DNA of 64,000 nt, from NCBI GenBank assembly GCA_033002965.1, contig JAURVB010009280.1, forward strand, positions 62,001 through 126,000, given 5' to 3'. The position numbers and the translations under genes are program-made. Below are positions 35,745-47,303 of this stretch, one piece after another (the first letter of the stretch is position 1; each line of letters starts with the position of its first letter). The notes beneath the pieces were generated by a model. It was not told the origin of the DNA. It saw only the letters and a program-made list of their open reading frames with translations, and did no database searches. Source of the stretch: Piper betle. Its lineage: Eukaryota; Streptophyta; Magnoliopsida; Piperales; Piperaceae.

Positions 35745-36292
35745 AAAGGGATTTCACAAGTTGCTCAAACACACTTGAGCTGACCTCTTTACAATGCACT
35801 CTCATGGATACAATCAAAAGCACCTTCGTCTACCAAACATGTGACCAAACCATCTCCCCAAGCTTCACCAATCTATTTTGAACTTTTAAGCACCACAATT
35901 GGTTTCTGAAGTTTTAAAAAGATCACCTTTGATAGATGAACATGCAATTGAATGCTTACCAAAGTCTCAAGCTTCAGCACTTCAAATTCAGAACCTTTTG
36001 TCTTCGTTTGTTGACCCATTGAGTAAAGGTTAACTAAAGTCAATTTCTATGCAGCTTCACATCAAGCCCAAGGTCTTCAGTTGTCGATTGTCTGACCAAA
36101 GGTCAGCTGAAAGTTGAAACTCCATCTTCCTTAGCCTCCACCTCTTTGCATTGATCGCCGAACCACTAACCTTACGCTTGTTGAATTCCACTTGACCTCA
36201 ACACTTCAAGAGAATTTTTAGTTGATTTTGATCCAAGTTTGTTGCTTACTTTTCTTGCTCAATCTTAGAGAGTTTAAAGTGTTGCCACATCA
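35745..36292 (-). repeat. Copia LTR, right copy, terminal part
   Basis: 35745-36000 aligns with 11935-12440 of the left LTR ('acaagttgctcaaacacact', 'ctctttacaatgcactctc', 'caattggtttc'). 36000-36292 supplies the LTR terminus absent on the left. It ends CCACATCA, giving TGATGTGG as the element-strand start. Confidence 0.65.
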
Positions 36293-37400
36293 GAAAAAGG
36301 TTCAACGGGTAGCATTGCAAACCAATGAAGGTGCTTTTTAACATCAAGTTCTCCTATAGTCTGTTGGATGACTAAGAAAGAATCACCACAAACGAAGAGA
36401 TGTTTTACCTTGAAGTCAATTGCAAAAGTGAGACCAAGTAGTAAGGCTTCTTATTTGTGAGAATTATTAGTGCAAAATAATGTCAAACTATAAGCATAGA
36501 GGTGAAATTGTCCATCCAGTTCCATTTGTTCTGCATCGACACCTCTACAATGCCCAACTTTGCCTCTAAGTCCAACAGTAACACCAATGTAGTAGGTTGT
36601 CCAACATGAGAGAAATTGGTGGCACGTGAGATGGAAGTCTCAAAAACATTCTCTTGAGATGAAGGTGGAAGAACTACATCAATCTTAAGAGCCATTGTGT
36701 AGCATGTTCAGAGAGAGTAGGTTATTTCAATAAATACTTAACTGGGGTATCATAGATCACCAAGTAGATTGCATTTGTGAGAACGTAATGGTGTAGCTTT
36801 TGGGTTGTAAACATTAGCATGGAACAAGCTTTCTCAACTTTGAGTAATTCTTCTCCGTTTCGCTCATAAAATGGCTTAGTTAGTATATTGGTCTTTCCCA
36901 TCCATGCTCATCTGCTTATACTAGAATGGTTGCTACCATAAAATTTGTATGGGAGACGAATAAGATGAATGGTATGTTAGGCACTAGGGCTAGAAGTGTT
37001 CAGATCTGTAGTAAATCTTCTTCAATGTTGGGGAAGAATTCCTGACACTCATCATTCCAAATAAAATTTTCTCTCTTCTTAAATATTTGTATCATGGGAA
37101 TTATCTTTGCAGAAAGGTTCCAAATATGTGTTGAATGTAATTGATCTTGCACAAAAAGCTTTAAAGCTGTCAGAGAGAGGTCAGGGGTCCCATTTCATTG
37201 TTGGCTTGGAGTTTGATAGAACCAGTTTGGATTCCACGGTTGTGGACAAGAAGGCCATGAAAGTAACCAGATTACACATTGAATACATACATGCAAGGAT
37301 TGAGCTTCAAGTCTGCCTACAATGTTGGAGAACTCATTATAGGGTGCCGAGCTGATCTTGGAGACCAGTGTTAGAACCATGTTTTCATGATTATGACCTT
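36293..37400 (-). pseudogene. Tat-type gypsy pol, 5' half (RT end, RNase H, second RNase H)
   Basis: Minus-strand reading from 37400: NDECQEFFPNIEEDLLQ near 37060-37010 (RT connection/RNase H start), ADEHGWERPIY near 36925-36890 and YSKLRKL near 36850. After that comes a second RNase H: the ILTN..-type start near 36460, FAIDFKVKHLFVCGDS near 36430-36375, then LVIQQTIGE. The ILTN(N)EAEY...GDS.LVI pattern is that of the additional plant-like RNase H of Tat elements (family knowledge). Stops and shifts are many. The sequence stops at 36293 at the copia LTR edge and resumes at 11159. Confidence 0.7.
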
Positions 37401-37587
37401 AGGTTCATAAGTAGTAATTTATAATGGATGCATGACTATGGTGGGGTTGGGAAGAGAGCTGGACATATGTATGTAATTAAATAAATGTTTGGTTGATGAT
37501 CGATCAATTGTTTGGCAACTGAATGGTTTGGAAAGCTTGAAAAACTAGACATTGGAGTAAGCCAGATGGCGGGAATTGATTCCAACA

Positions 37588-40494
37588 TGTAACACCCTAT
37601 TTCAGTTCACCCGTGAACTGACTCGAAAATGTCACCAGTGACCGAACTATTTGCTAATCAATTGGATTCGGTTAAGCCAACCCAGATCTACCCTCAGTGT
37701 CTTAAGATGATGATGTCACATGCAAAACATGGATGGGATGCTTGGGTTCTAACGTTGCCCTACATGTATGTCGTGACATACAAGTAAAAACAGAACAAAA
37801 GTAATAAATGGAAATCCAAAGAAAAATATCTATTTCTATAGAAAAATGGACAGAGTTTCTCCCTAAAAGAGCAATAGGGGCCGACCAGACCACAACAAGG
37901 AGATATAAATATTTCTTCAAGATAATATAAAATATGACAATCTATCATGGTATTCAGTCATTATTGTTTCCATCTTCATCTAAGCAGAGTATGAGTTCCA
38001 AGGCTCCCTGTTTATTTACATTTATCTATTAGTTTCATAGGCAGCTTATCAAGATAAAACACAACATGATTATCATTCACACAACATACAACACCATCAT
38101 TATACAATACACATGGTAGGTACATGTGTGCGCAATTCTGTGTTGCTCCTCTGCAGTTCCGTGCTCTCATTCTCAAGAAAATCTGACACAAGAAAGCTAA
38201 CCCTCCTGTTGGATAAAAGCCTCATATACTTCCTCAAGAACTTTCATAAGGGCAAAAATGGGAGCCGTCGACCTCAGGCAGCAGCGTCCCTATATCATTC
38301 TCTTTCAACCACATTCTATTTCCTTGGCCATTTAAACTATCTCTTTTCGCGGGAAAATCATTCTCTTTCGTCTTATCCCTCTACATCCTCCGTGTTACTC
38401 CTGGCCCTGAGTACACAAGTACTCTCAGGCATTCACCTTCAGTACCCTTTTACACAACAATTCTAGACATTCGCTACACAGCAGTACCCATAAACCTCCA
38501 CACTTCTCCGGGTTTGAGGAAATCAAATGTGGAGTTGTCAAGATCCCGCGGAAATGGAGTGGATGCTCAATAGTTCCAGAGCCCGCTATCGACTAGCACA
38601 TACCCGCTCACGTACCATGGATATCAATATTTTTGGCTTTGACTGGCACTTGCCCGCTCGCATAGCACGGTTGTCAAAACTACATAGATATAGGTCTCGG
38701 TAGGGATTTATATAATTAGACCGAAGGCATTGTGAGCTAGATCTGAGTTTCGAAAACAAACTCGAGGGATCTCATCCTTGACCGTTATTAATCTGGAAAT
38801 ACGATCGGGTAAATGGCTTGTGTGAAGTGGGATATAATAAATCCACCACTCGACACATCCTCTTTCCTATTCTAAACAAAAACACGATAGAATGAGACAA
38901 TTAATTGAGATCAAGTCCTAAACGAACCTAGCAGAAGCTCCAAGCACGTCCTCATGCTTAGGCGGCAAACATCTACTTCGTCCCTATACATCAAATCTAG
39001 AAGCTAATGCCCGCTAACTGAATGATGCATCAAACTCATCATGATATCACACTCACAATGCAATCATGATCCATCAAATAATCATCAATAGAATATCCCT
39101 AGATCACTCTATTCACACTGATTTTATTACATTTTTCTAAGCTACATTGTAGTCAATTATCACGCTCAAATTTAATTTACTTATTTAGATCACTAGCATT
39201 CATTCACTATCAATCAAATCATGCAGATTGTCACTTCATCCATAATCAGGCATTAATCACAACAATTAATCAATCCTAGAATGTTGTGCTAATAAATATC
39301 AATTTTAAATAACTAAATTAGAGGTAATTATACCTCGCATCGTTGGCAATCCGCAACAGTTATGGTTTCGCCACGCGTCTTGGTGCTCAAATTCGGTGCT
39401 TAGCAGCATCCAAAGTTCGAATAGGTTTGACTGGATGAACTTTGAGGAAGGTCTCGAAAATTCTAGCAAATCCGATTTTCCAACAAGTCCCGACGGTTTT
39501 TGGTGGGTTTCGGCAGTTTTTGGTAGCTTCCTAGCAGTTTTCTGATGACTGTTGCTAGCGGCGGCTACTGGCAGGATGGTGGTGGTATGGGATACCGTTG
39601 GAACCGGCTTCGCAAGTCCAATGCATCAACAACAACGACGTGGTCGACAAAGGTAGTAGCTCGCCGAAAATGGCAGAAACAGAGGTGGCCGGTGGGTTAT
39701 GGAGATCCAGCTGATGTGGGTAGTGCTAAGCTCCACTCTCGTTGGGGATGGTCGCAAGAAGGGTTGAAGATGTCGAGGCAACCACTAGATTGTGGTAGCG
39801 ACGGTTACCGATGGCGGGATCGGCAACGGGAGCGAGCACGGTCACAGCGGCTTCTTCACGTCGAGGAGGCCGGGCGGTGGCCGAAGTTGCTCAGGGTGTC
39901 ACGGTGACGGCGTGGTGGTGCTTGGTGGTGTTGATAGGTGGCAGGGCGGCGTCACCGGTGGTGGCAACGACGAACAAAGGGGCGGTGAGGGTTTCGGGTG
40001 AGGAAGAGAAGTATTCGGGGGAAGGGGCGGGGTGCGGGATTTTGGGGAGAAGATGGTGTTAGGGTGTTTGGTGGCAAACTCATAAATAAAACTTGACTCT
40101 AGTCAAACTCGAGTAAAAAGTAATAACCAACTCATAATAAATCCTTAAAAAATCCAAAAAATAGAGGGAAAATTTCATAAAATATATTACACACCATAAC
40201 ACTACAATGACATGTTTTATAACTAATAACCCACCCAACTACCCTATTACGCGTCGTAATGAGTTATTTGGCCTAAAACTATTTCTATGATCAAATATAT
40301 AAAAAATATATATTGCATACTTTTATATACTCTAAAAACTCATTTCTCATCATCTTTCCAACATTATCATCATATACTCTCATCGCTCATAACTCACGGC
40401 TGGCCGCGACTCAGCACGCAGTTCATGAAATTGACTCGACTCAAACTGACTGGTTTGCTGTAGTAAAACTCTTACTCAAGTCATGGGTTTTATA
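37588..40494 (-). repeat. 3' LTR of the older Tekay-like element
   Basis: It starts TGTAACACCCTATTTC and ends GGGTTTTATA (expected TTACA), followed by the polypurine context accttccatcctta. It aligns over its whole length with 28381-31758 minus the 520-bp duplication. The frames at 39545-40062 lie in the counterpart of the CpG-dense block and are not genes. Confidence 0.9.
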
Positions 40495-40530
40495 ACCTTC
40501 CATCCTTAAAAAAATTTCATCCTCGAAGTT
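40495..40530 (-). promoter_or_regulatory. Polypurine tract context
   Basis: The minus strand reads TAAGGATGGAAGGT before the LTR, preceded by an AACTTCGAGGATGAAATTTT motif. It is a decayed version of the same site in the young element. Confidence 0.75.
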
Positions 40531-40640
40531 TTAACTAAGGAAGTTTCAAACTCATCCATAATCTAAAGAAAAATAATCTCTAGTAAGGTACATAGTTGTG
40601 AAGTTGATTGCTCAAATATCTCCAGGTATCACTTATTCAT

Positions 40641-41482
40641 CTAATCTTCACATTCCCATGTAGATTCTTCAACTCCTCTTCGAGTCCACTGCACTTGCAC
40701 CAGGGGGACTTCTTTCCTTTGGAGACCCTTCACTCTGAGATCCACAATCCAAACTACATCTTTCAGATATGTCAGGTCTGGTTCTAGCTCTATCTCTCTG
40801 ATGCTAACATGAGAGTTGTCTGGATGGTATTTCTTTAGCATTGACTCATGGAAGACAACGTGCATAGCTGATAGGTGAGGCGGCAATGCTAGCCTATACG
40901 CCACTGGTCCATTGTGCTCAATCACGTCAAATGGTCAAATATATCCTGGACTGAGTTTCCTTCGCGTCCCTAGTCTCGTGTTTCCCTTAGTCGGAGAGAC
41001 CTTTAGGAGAATGTGAGAAATGAACCTCACGTCTACCCTGACCAACTTAACATTTCTACTTGTCCTGAGCTACTCTCATTCTCCTCCTGATCCGCATCAC
41101 CACTTCTTGTGTCTGTTGGATCATCTTTGGCCCAACTACTACTAGCTCGCTACCCTGTACCCAACAGACCAGGGAATGACATGGTTTGCCATATAGTGCT
41201 TCATATGGTGCCATCCCTATCGTAGCCTGACAGCTATTGTTGTAGGAGAACTAAACTAGAGGTAGGTGTTCTTCCCAATTTCCTCTAAAATCTAAAATGC
41301 ATGCTTGGAACAAATCATCTAGGATCTATATACTCCTCTCGGTCTGCCCATCTGTCTGTGGGTGAAAGGCGGTGTTGAATCTCGATTCAGTGCCCATAGC
41401 TACTTGGAAAGCCTTCCAAAATCGAGACGTGAACCTCGGATCCCTGTCTGATATGATCTCTCGTGGTACTCCATGTAGCCTG
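40641..41482 (-). pseudogene. Integrase C-terminal half and chromodomain (older element)
   Basis: The open part 40925-40641 reads GPVAYRLALPPHLSAMH, then HESMLKKYHPDNSH and the chromodomain RKEVPLVQVQWTRRGVEEST. Upstream, the core's second half at 41060-41480 carries [15 protein letters not shown] (second catalytic Asp), [12 protein letters not shown] (catalytic Glu) and the YNNS and YGKPCHS-type segment in shifted frames. It is separated from the first half by the solo LTR at 41483-44183. Confidence 0.8.
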
Positions 41483-41881
41483 TGTAACGACCCGCCATTT
41501 TTCATGATAATATTGTGGGCCTAACTGGCTAGGTGTTACTCAAAATTAAAGCAATTATGTCAAACATTATTAGAAATCATAACTTATAATAAAATCCCAC
41601 AGTCTTGGACCGTTTCCCAGCAGCCACACTTATTCCTCAATTAAATAACAAAAAGGAGTCCTCATATTACTTTGCTCCATGCTCTAGTTGTCAATCATCT
41701 AATCTCGGATCTGCACACCAGCGGAGGCAATTCCACGTTAGTGATTACAACACTAAGTAGTATAATAGATAAAACAAACAAGTACATTCCACCATTTTCA
41801 TATATTTATTTTAATATGCGGTGGAGCGATTCCGCTATACTCCAAAACAATGCGGAGGAGGTGTCCGCTGTGATCCGCACA

Positions 41882-42400
41882 CCCCGGCCGTAGCCTTTTT
41901 ATGGGGAGGCTACCACTACCGTCTCCAGTGCCAGTGCCTCGCACACCCCGGCCGTAGCCTTTTTGTGGGGTAGCTATCACTGCACTCGGGTGATTGCTAT
42001 GCCCCGTTTGTGGGGAAGCTCTCACTACCAATTCTAGTGTCAGTGCCTCGCACACCCCGGCCGTAGCCTTTTTATGGGGAGGCTATCACTGCACTCCAGT
42101 GCCAATGCCTTGCACACCCCGGCCGTAGCCTTTTTGTGGGGCGGCTATCACTGCACTCAGGTGATCGCTATGCCCCGTTTGTGGGGAAGCTCTCACTGCC
42201 AACTCTATCTAGTGCCAGTGCCTCACACACCCCGGCCGTAGCCTTTTTATGGGGTGGCTATCACTGCACTCAGTGCCAGTGCCTCACACACCCCGGCCGT
42301 AGCCTTTTTATGGGGCGGCAATCACTGCACTCTAGTGCGATGGAGGAATCGCTGTGCCTCACTCACCCCGGCCGTAGCCTTTTTATGGGGCGGCTATCAC
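41882..42400. repeat. Alternating 62/109-bp tandem repeat domain (solo LTR)
   Basis: The core CCCCGGCCGTAGCC occurs at 41882, 41946, 42055, 42117, 42230, 42291 and 42366. Spacings are 64, 109, 62, 113, 61 and 75, alternating short and long units. Long units contain an added 'gccccgtttgtggggaagct' segment. Confidence 0.9.
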
Positions 42401-43120
42401 TACTCCAAAACAATATCGATGCATTACAAGATTCACACACATAACACGACCCAGTGTCGGACTGAGTCAATTCTTTAACCTCGGTTGCACTTCGTGCATG
42501 GTGGTCGAATCTAGGCTCAGGCCGACCTAGGCTACCAACAAGGAAAATACGATGTTCTACCTATTATACGTACCTGACTTGCGGGTTCGTCCGACTGTAA
42601 TCCGCTAACCCTAATATGAACGGGGCATAAAATTATACATTAGTATAATTTTACTCGCGTTGAAAATGCATGCAACTAAATATTTAATATATGCCACATT
42701 AATTAATTTATTTAATTCGATAAGGTTCAACACTTCTTTATTTAATTAATTATGCTATCGCGTAATTTCTACGCGATTATCTTTTATTGATCCATTATTT
42801 TACTTTACGAATTTATTATAAGAATAATCGTTTTATTTATCAAATATAACTTTTATATGATAAAGGTGAAGTCTCTATTAAATATTCCTCGTAACCCTTC
42901 AATTTAAGTTAATTGCTTTTAATCAGCCGATTAATTAATTACCGTTTATCGTGATCGAAATTTATTAATTTCATGTAATAATTTATAAATTTATTATTTT
43001 GACCACTTAACTCATATTCCTTTAAATTAATTATTTCAATGATTTTAACACGAGTTGGTATTATTATTATGATTTTTAACTCAACCCATATCGAGTCAAC
43101 CCGAAATTACAAAACTGCCA

Positions 43121-43148
43121 TTCTTCTTCTTCTTCTTCTTCTTCTTCT
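43121..43148. repeat. (CTT)n microsatellite in solo LTR
   Basis: About nine TTC units within the LTR segment that the other family members lack. Confidence 0.85.
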
Positions 43149-44183
43149 CCCGTCACCATTCTTCTCTTCACCCAAAACCAGCACCAAGCTCTTCTCTTTC
43201 GACCAAAATCTAGATCCTATCCTTCACCCATTGTCTCCCTTTCCTAGCAACCAAATTAGCAGCAACAATCAAAGGGCGACTGCACCACCACAGCGACGAA
43301 CCAGCAGCCATGGCGACCTCGACCTGCTGCTATGGCGACTCAGACGTGGCCAGCAGCACCGCCCCACGCGTCCCCTTCTTCCCGCACAACAACCCAACGC
43401 CCAGAAGAAGAGAAACACTACCCTACAGCGTGGTATATGCAACTGGTGGTGACGCAAACGCCATGGTGCTGTTGCTGCAATTCAGCAGGACGTGCTACCA
43501 TCCTTGGCAATTTCAGCAGGACGTGCTACCATTCTTGGCTGTAAATTCTATGAAATCTCACCTTTAATTACTACAACATGAGTAAGGACGTTGATGCAGC
43601 AACTGATTAGCAAAAGATTATGACTTGTTGCTGTAATTAATCACAAACACACAAGAATTGCTGCACGGCAGCAACTTATGTTCGTGGGTGAATTCCTGGT
43701 TCTAATCCAGTTACATCCTCCCTTTTTCTTGTTGATTTCAGGTCTTAGTTTCCATGATTATCTTGTATTATAATCTTTGATCATATGTATGCATGCAAAC
43801 TAAGAAGAAGAGAGGAAGAAACTTACCAAAACAATGGGGAAGCCGGCGTTTGTCCAAGGAGCTTATGTGCATGACGCCCCCCCCTCCTTCTCCTTATAAA
43901 ATGAAAGAAGGCCTAGGGTTTATGAAAACACACTTCGTTGCCGGGTAAATGGGTAAGTGATACGGTTCACTTTACTAGTTTAAACGGTTAAATGGTATGG
44001 TTTACTTAACCAGGTAAAAATACTTAACCGGTTAACTAATACTTTCCACTTGACCGGGTAATTGATAATTAACCGGGTAGCGGGTAAATAATTTAAATAA
44101 ATTCATGGATACCAACGTTCGATCCCACCGCGTCGAATATATACATATATATATTTATTTAATTTTTTTTCCGGGTCTTTACA

Positions 44184-44881
44184 GCCTGACTATCTGGTCT
44201 TTGTACAGTGTGGCCAAAGTGGTCAGTGGGTAATCCATCCTGATTGGTATGAAATGTGCGCTCTTTGTGAGTCGATCTACTATGACCCATATTGTATCCT
44301 TTTGTGGGCAGGTCTTCGATAAATCGACTACAAAGTCATACATTATACTCTCCCACTTCTACTCTAGCACTTCCAATGGCTATAGCATTCCACCTGGGCG
44401 TACATGTTCAGATTTCACTTGTTGGCACACTAATCATCTAGCAACTGTGTTGTATACCTCTCTCTTCATTCCTAACTACCAATATGTTCATCAGACATTG
44501 TGGTCCATTTTCACTCCACCTGAATGCATTGAGCATCTCGACGTGTGAGCTTCGTGAAGAATCATACGTCAAAGTCTAGGATACTCTGGAACATATGGCA
44601 CAAAGAGTCGACTTCTAAGTCTAACTAATCCACCTTCATTTCTAGTCGATTCTGGATGTGTTCCCTGTTCCAACCATTGCCTAAACTGTGGATCTGCTTC
44701 CTGTACAATCCTGATTTGCACAAGTACACTTGGCTAAATGGTAAGTCGTGCCATCATTCCAACTAACTGTTTCTGGCTTGTAGTCAACTGAGTAACTAAT
44801 ACTGCTACCAATCTTGCGGAGTGTGAGACTCCTGGCCTCCTGCTCATTGCATCTGCTACCACATTCACTTTGCCATCGTGG
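44184..44881 (-). pseudogene. Integrase N-terminal half and RNase H end (older element)
   Basis: Minus-strand motifs include the first catalytic Asp region with a D.(V/M)IWV-type context near 44290, the zinc-binding region near 44570-44460 (HEAHTSRCS-like, then Y(N)VRWT) and the RNase H end near 44870-44820. Several stops are present. It continues the coding of 40641-41482 after the solo LTR. The 5' side stops at 44881, where the Athila-type element begins, and resumes at 61204. Confidence 0.7.
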
Positions 44882-45922
44882 TTGTTTGATTAACTCAATA
44901 ACATGCAAGTACACATGGTCAGAACAAGTAATATAAGGATGAATTTAAGTATCATCCTACAGAGAGATGAATTTCCTTAAATTAATTAAAATAAATGAAA
45001 TTATGAACAAAATAAAAAGAACGACTTAACTAAATCTAAGTAATAACTTTAAATTAAATTAAAAAGTTATAATGATAAAACTCGTTCTAAAGTCGTATTT
45101 CCCTTAACTTGAATTTAATATTCATCACATCTTACTCTTATCTTTTATTCTCTTAAATTGCCGATCTAGGAGAATTATATGACATGGTGGCTCCCACTCC
45201 TTCATGCGTCTATTATTTCATCTCAATTTCTACCTTCTAATGATAATTAATTAATCAACAAAATAATGCATTAAGGTTTGCCATCCAATCGTATACGGTC
45301 TTGTGTATCTCCCGACCACAAAACAAACAAGTCAAAAAACTTGTCGTATGATGAATTATCAATGACTAATCTAACTGATTTCTCCCGAAATCTAATTAAA
45401 CCTCATAATTTAAGTAATAGGTAATTAGTCTACTCTTAGCATTAAGAACATGATAATTCAAGCAATTTAATTGAATAAAAGAGTAAGAGGTTGAAATGTA
45501 ATCAATTAAACCATGTTAAATTCCATTCTTCTCTAGAACAAAATAAAGAATTGATGCATAATAAAAATAGAAAACATTATAAAGAAGAAACTACTTCTTA
45601 TTATGAGAGGAAAAGAATTACATAAAGTAGAACTACTTCTATGTCAAGAGTTAAGATATCCCAAATAACAAAAGACCACCCCTTTATATAGAAGATGAGA
45701 TACCCAGGAGATAGAAGAATTCAATGAAAGATTCCACAACTCAATGTAGTCTAATTGATTATGATGTTTGATGAAGTTTCCAACTCCCCGACTTACTCAA
45801 ATCCCGCTAAAGCTATGCATATTCACCTTCATTGAGCTTTGTCAACACCATAAATTGTAGCCATCAATGGGTGGGGTAAATATTAAAAACATGGGTAAAT
45901 ATTGTATACTTTAAACACATAA
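44882..45922 (-). repeat. 3' LTR of the Athila-type element
   Basis: It matches 52517-53470 ('gattaactcaataacatgcaag', 'tctcccgaccaca', 'ccatcaatgg') and then 61160-61198 ('taaatattgtatactttaaacac'). A 170-bp segment of the other LTR (53490-53649) is missing here. A TATA-like TATATAAAGG lies on the minus strand at 45681-45690. Confidence 0.85.
45681..45690 (-). promoter_or_regulatory. TATA-like box of Athila-type LTR
   Basis: TATATAAAGG on the minus strand; the other LTR has the degraded TATTTAAAGG at 53311-53320. Confidence 0.5.
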
Positions 45923-46258
45923 CGCACCTCCAAACTTAAACTTTGTGCGTCCCGAGCAAAATATCATAACCAAAAAATTTTTTTTACTACACAAAAATAC
46001 TTAGTCCTCATTATATTCTCATATGATTTTTAATCAAGCTATCTAAAGGTAACAAGATGTCAATTAAATTAAAAATTCTCTTTCATCAATCACACCCTAA
46101 TGATGAAGGTTGTGTGTGTGTGTGTGTGTGAAGATAATCCTTTTGCTTATCTTTCACATTTGCGACAAGAAAATAACACAATGGCTCATGTTTAAATATG
46201 TTTTTCATTTGCCTTCATCTCCACTAATGTAAGTGTTTATTTTTGGTTTTTTTAAAGA

Positions 46259-46680
46259 GTAGCCAGCTTTACCTTTTGACGCAAACCCCCATAATTAATA
46301 AGTTATGAAGGCCCGGTTACTCAGTTACCCCCATAATTACTGAGTTACAAAGGCCCGATTACTCAGCAAAGTAGTCTTTACTCTAATTTATTCACTTTTT
46401 TTTTTTTAATTAAAGAGTAGCCAGCTCTACCTTTTGACATGAACCCCCATAATTACTATGCTACGAAGGCCCGGTTACTTAGCAAAGTGTCAATATGCAA
46501 ACAAAGATAACTAGCTTTACCTGTTGACGCTAAGCCTCATAATTACTAAGTTACGAAGGCCTGATTACTTAGCAAAGTGCCAATATGCAAAGAGAGATAA
46601 CTAGTTTTACCTTTTGATGCGAACCCCCACAATTACTAAGTTAGAAAGGCCCAGTTACTCAGCAAAGTAGTTATTGCTCG
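46259..46680. repeat. About 89-bp tandem repeat, four to five copies
   Basis: Units begin near 46259, 46417, 46506 and 46596, with a partial unit near 46323. Each carries 'taccttttgac', 'ccataattacta', 'gaaggcccg(a/g)ttact(c/t)agcaaag'. Confidence 0.85.
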
Positions 46681-47011
46681 AATTTATTCATTTTTGTTTC
46701 TATTTTCGTTTGTTTTTTTAGAAGAAAAAAAATACTAGGACAAACCTAAAACAACCAGAGCCGTCATGCAAATTCTTATGATTAAAAGATTTTTCCTATC
46801 GTAAAACATTCATTGAAATCATCGAAACCAAAGGATTGTGAAAATAATATAAGGTAGAAAACCAATTCTTGAATGCAATCATCTACTCAGTTCATCCCTC
46901 ATATTAATTAATCAAAATTTCCCAAGAAAGGTAAGACTAATTCACATATATCTATCTAATGAACCAATGTACTAATATATTGTTGCATAATAAAATTTTT
47001 ACACTAAACTA

Positions 47012-47014
<3 letters not shown>

Positions 47015-47059
<45 letters not shown>
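47015..47059. repeat. (TA)n microsatellite
   Basis: About 22 uninterrupted TA units. Confidence 0.95.
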
Positions 47060-47061
<2 letters not shown>

Positions 47062-47303
47062 AAACATGAATTGTACATGAACAATATGCACAAAATTAAG
47101 GCATCCCCCGCACCTAAACTAAACATTGTCCTGAATGTTGAAAAAAATAAATATAAAAATAAAGAGAAAGAAGTAAAAGAGAACTCCCTCAACCAATTAA
47201 TCGGTGGATGATTATCATGAATAATTGAATTTGCACTTGACCCATTCTTGGGTTGCCTCCTAAGAAGTGCTTGGTTTAACGTCTACAGCCAAACGCCTAT
47301 TTC

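Larger units (their letters stand above)
11160..36292 (-). mobile_element. Ty1/copia element and everything nested in it
   Basis: The left LTR starts at 11160 (CGCACACCTAATG). The matching LTR start at 21783 (TGCACACCAAATG) sits beside a PBS and gag, and the outer LTR end at 36292 reads ...GCCACATCA, so the element-strand LTR starts TGATGTGGC. The flanking 5-mers are GAAGG (11155-11159) and GAAAA (36293-36297), an imperfect target duplication if decayed. The two outer flanks are consecutive parts of one Tat-type pol, which independently supports an insertion. Later insertions (gypsy at 12441-18770, Tekay-like at 22163-31758, others) stretched it to 25 kb. Only gag remains of its coding region. 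Confidence 0.65.
41483..44183 (-). mobile_element. Solo LTR, 2.7 kb, inverted
   Basis: It is flanked by perfect target duplications GCCTG (41478-41482 and 44184-44188). It starts (plus view) TGTAACGACCCGCC and ends GGGTCTTTACA. It is the reverse complement of the LTR type at 53650 and 59548, sharing both termini and the GGCCGTAGCC repeat domain, but has an extra 1.1 kb or so. That extra includes a (CTT)n run, a GC-richer segment at 43270-43500 and AT-rich DNA at 42640-43100. There is no internal region, so it arose by LTR-LTR recombination. The integrase of the host element reads across the site once it is removed. Confidence 0.9.
45923..47300 (-). other. Non-coding 3' region of the Athila-type element
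   Basis: The segment between integrase and the 3' LTR contains a polypurine-like context next to the LTR (minus: AAGTTTGGAGGTGCGTTA). It also has a (GT)n run at 46110-46130, a tandem repeat at 46259-46680 and an (AT)n run at 47015-47059. Athila elements often carry an envelope-like frame here; none is visible. Confidence 0.65.

Noticed and set aside
39545..40062. Plus-strand frames of 69-120 codons
   Set aside because: They fall in the LTR G-rich block homologous to 30640-31310 and are not conserved as frames.
42136..42478. Repeats in the solo LTR considered as a CRISPR-like array or repeat protein (HTPAVAFLWGG repeats)
   Set aside because: Units are contiguous and alternate 62/109 bp, without unique spacers. 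The same array lies in the 3' LTR of an element on the opposite strand, so it is an LTR tandem repeat; the repeating peptide is only its translation.
45923..47300. Possible envelope-like gene of the Athila-type element
   Set aside because: No long frame or membrane segment is seen; the space is filled by tandem repeats and microsatellites.
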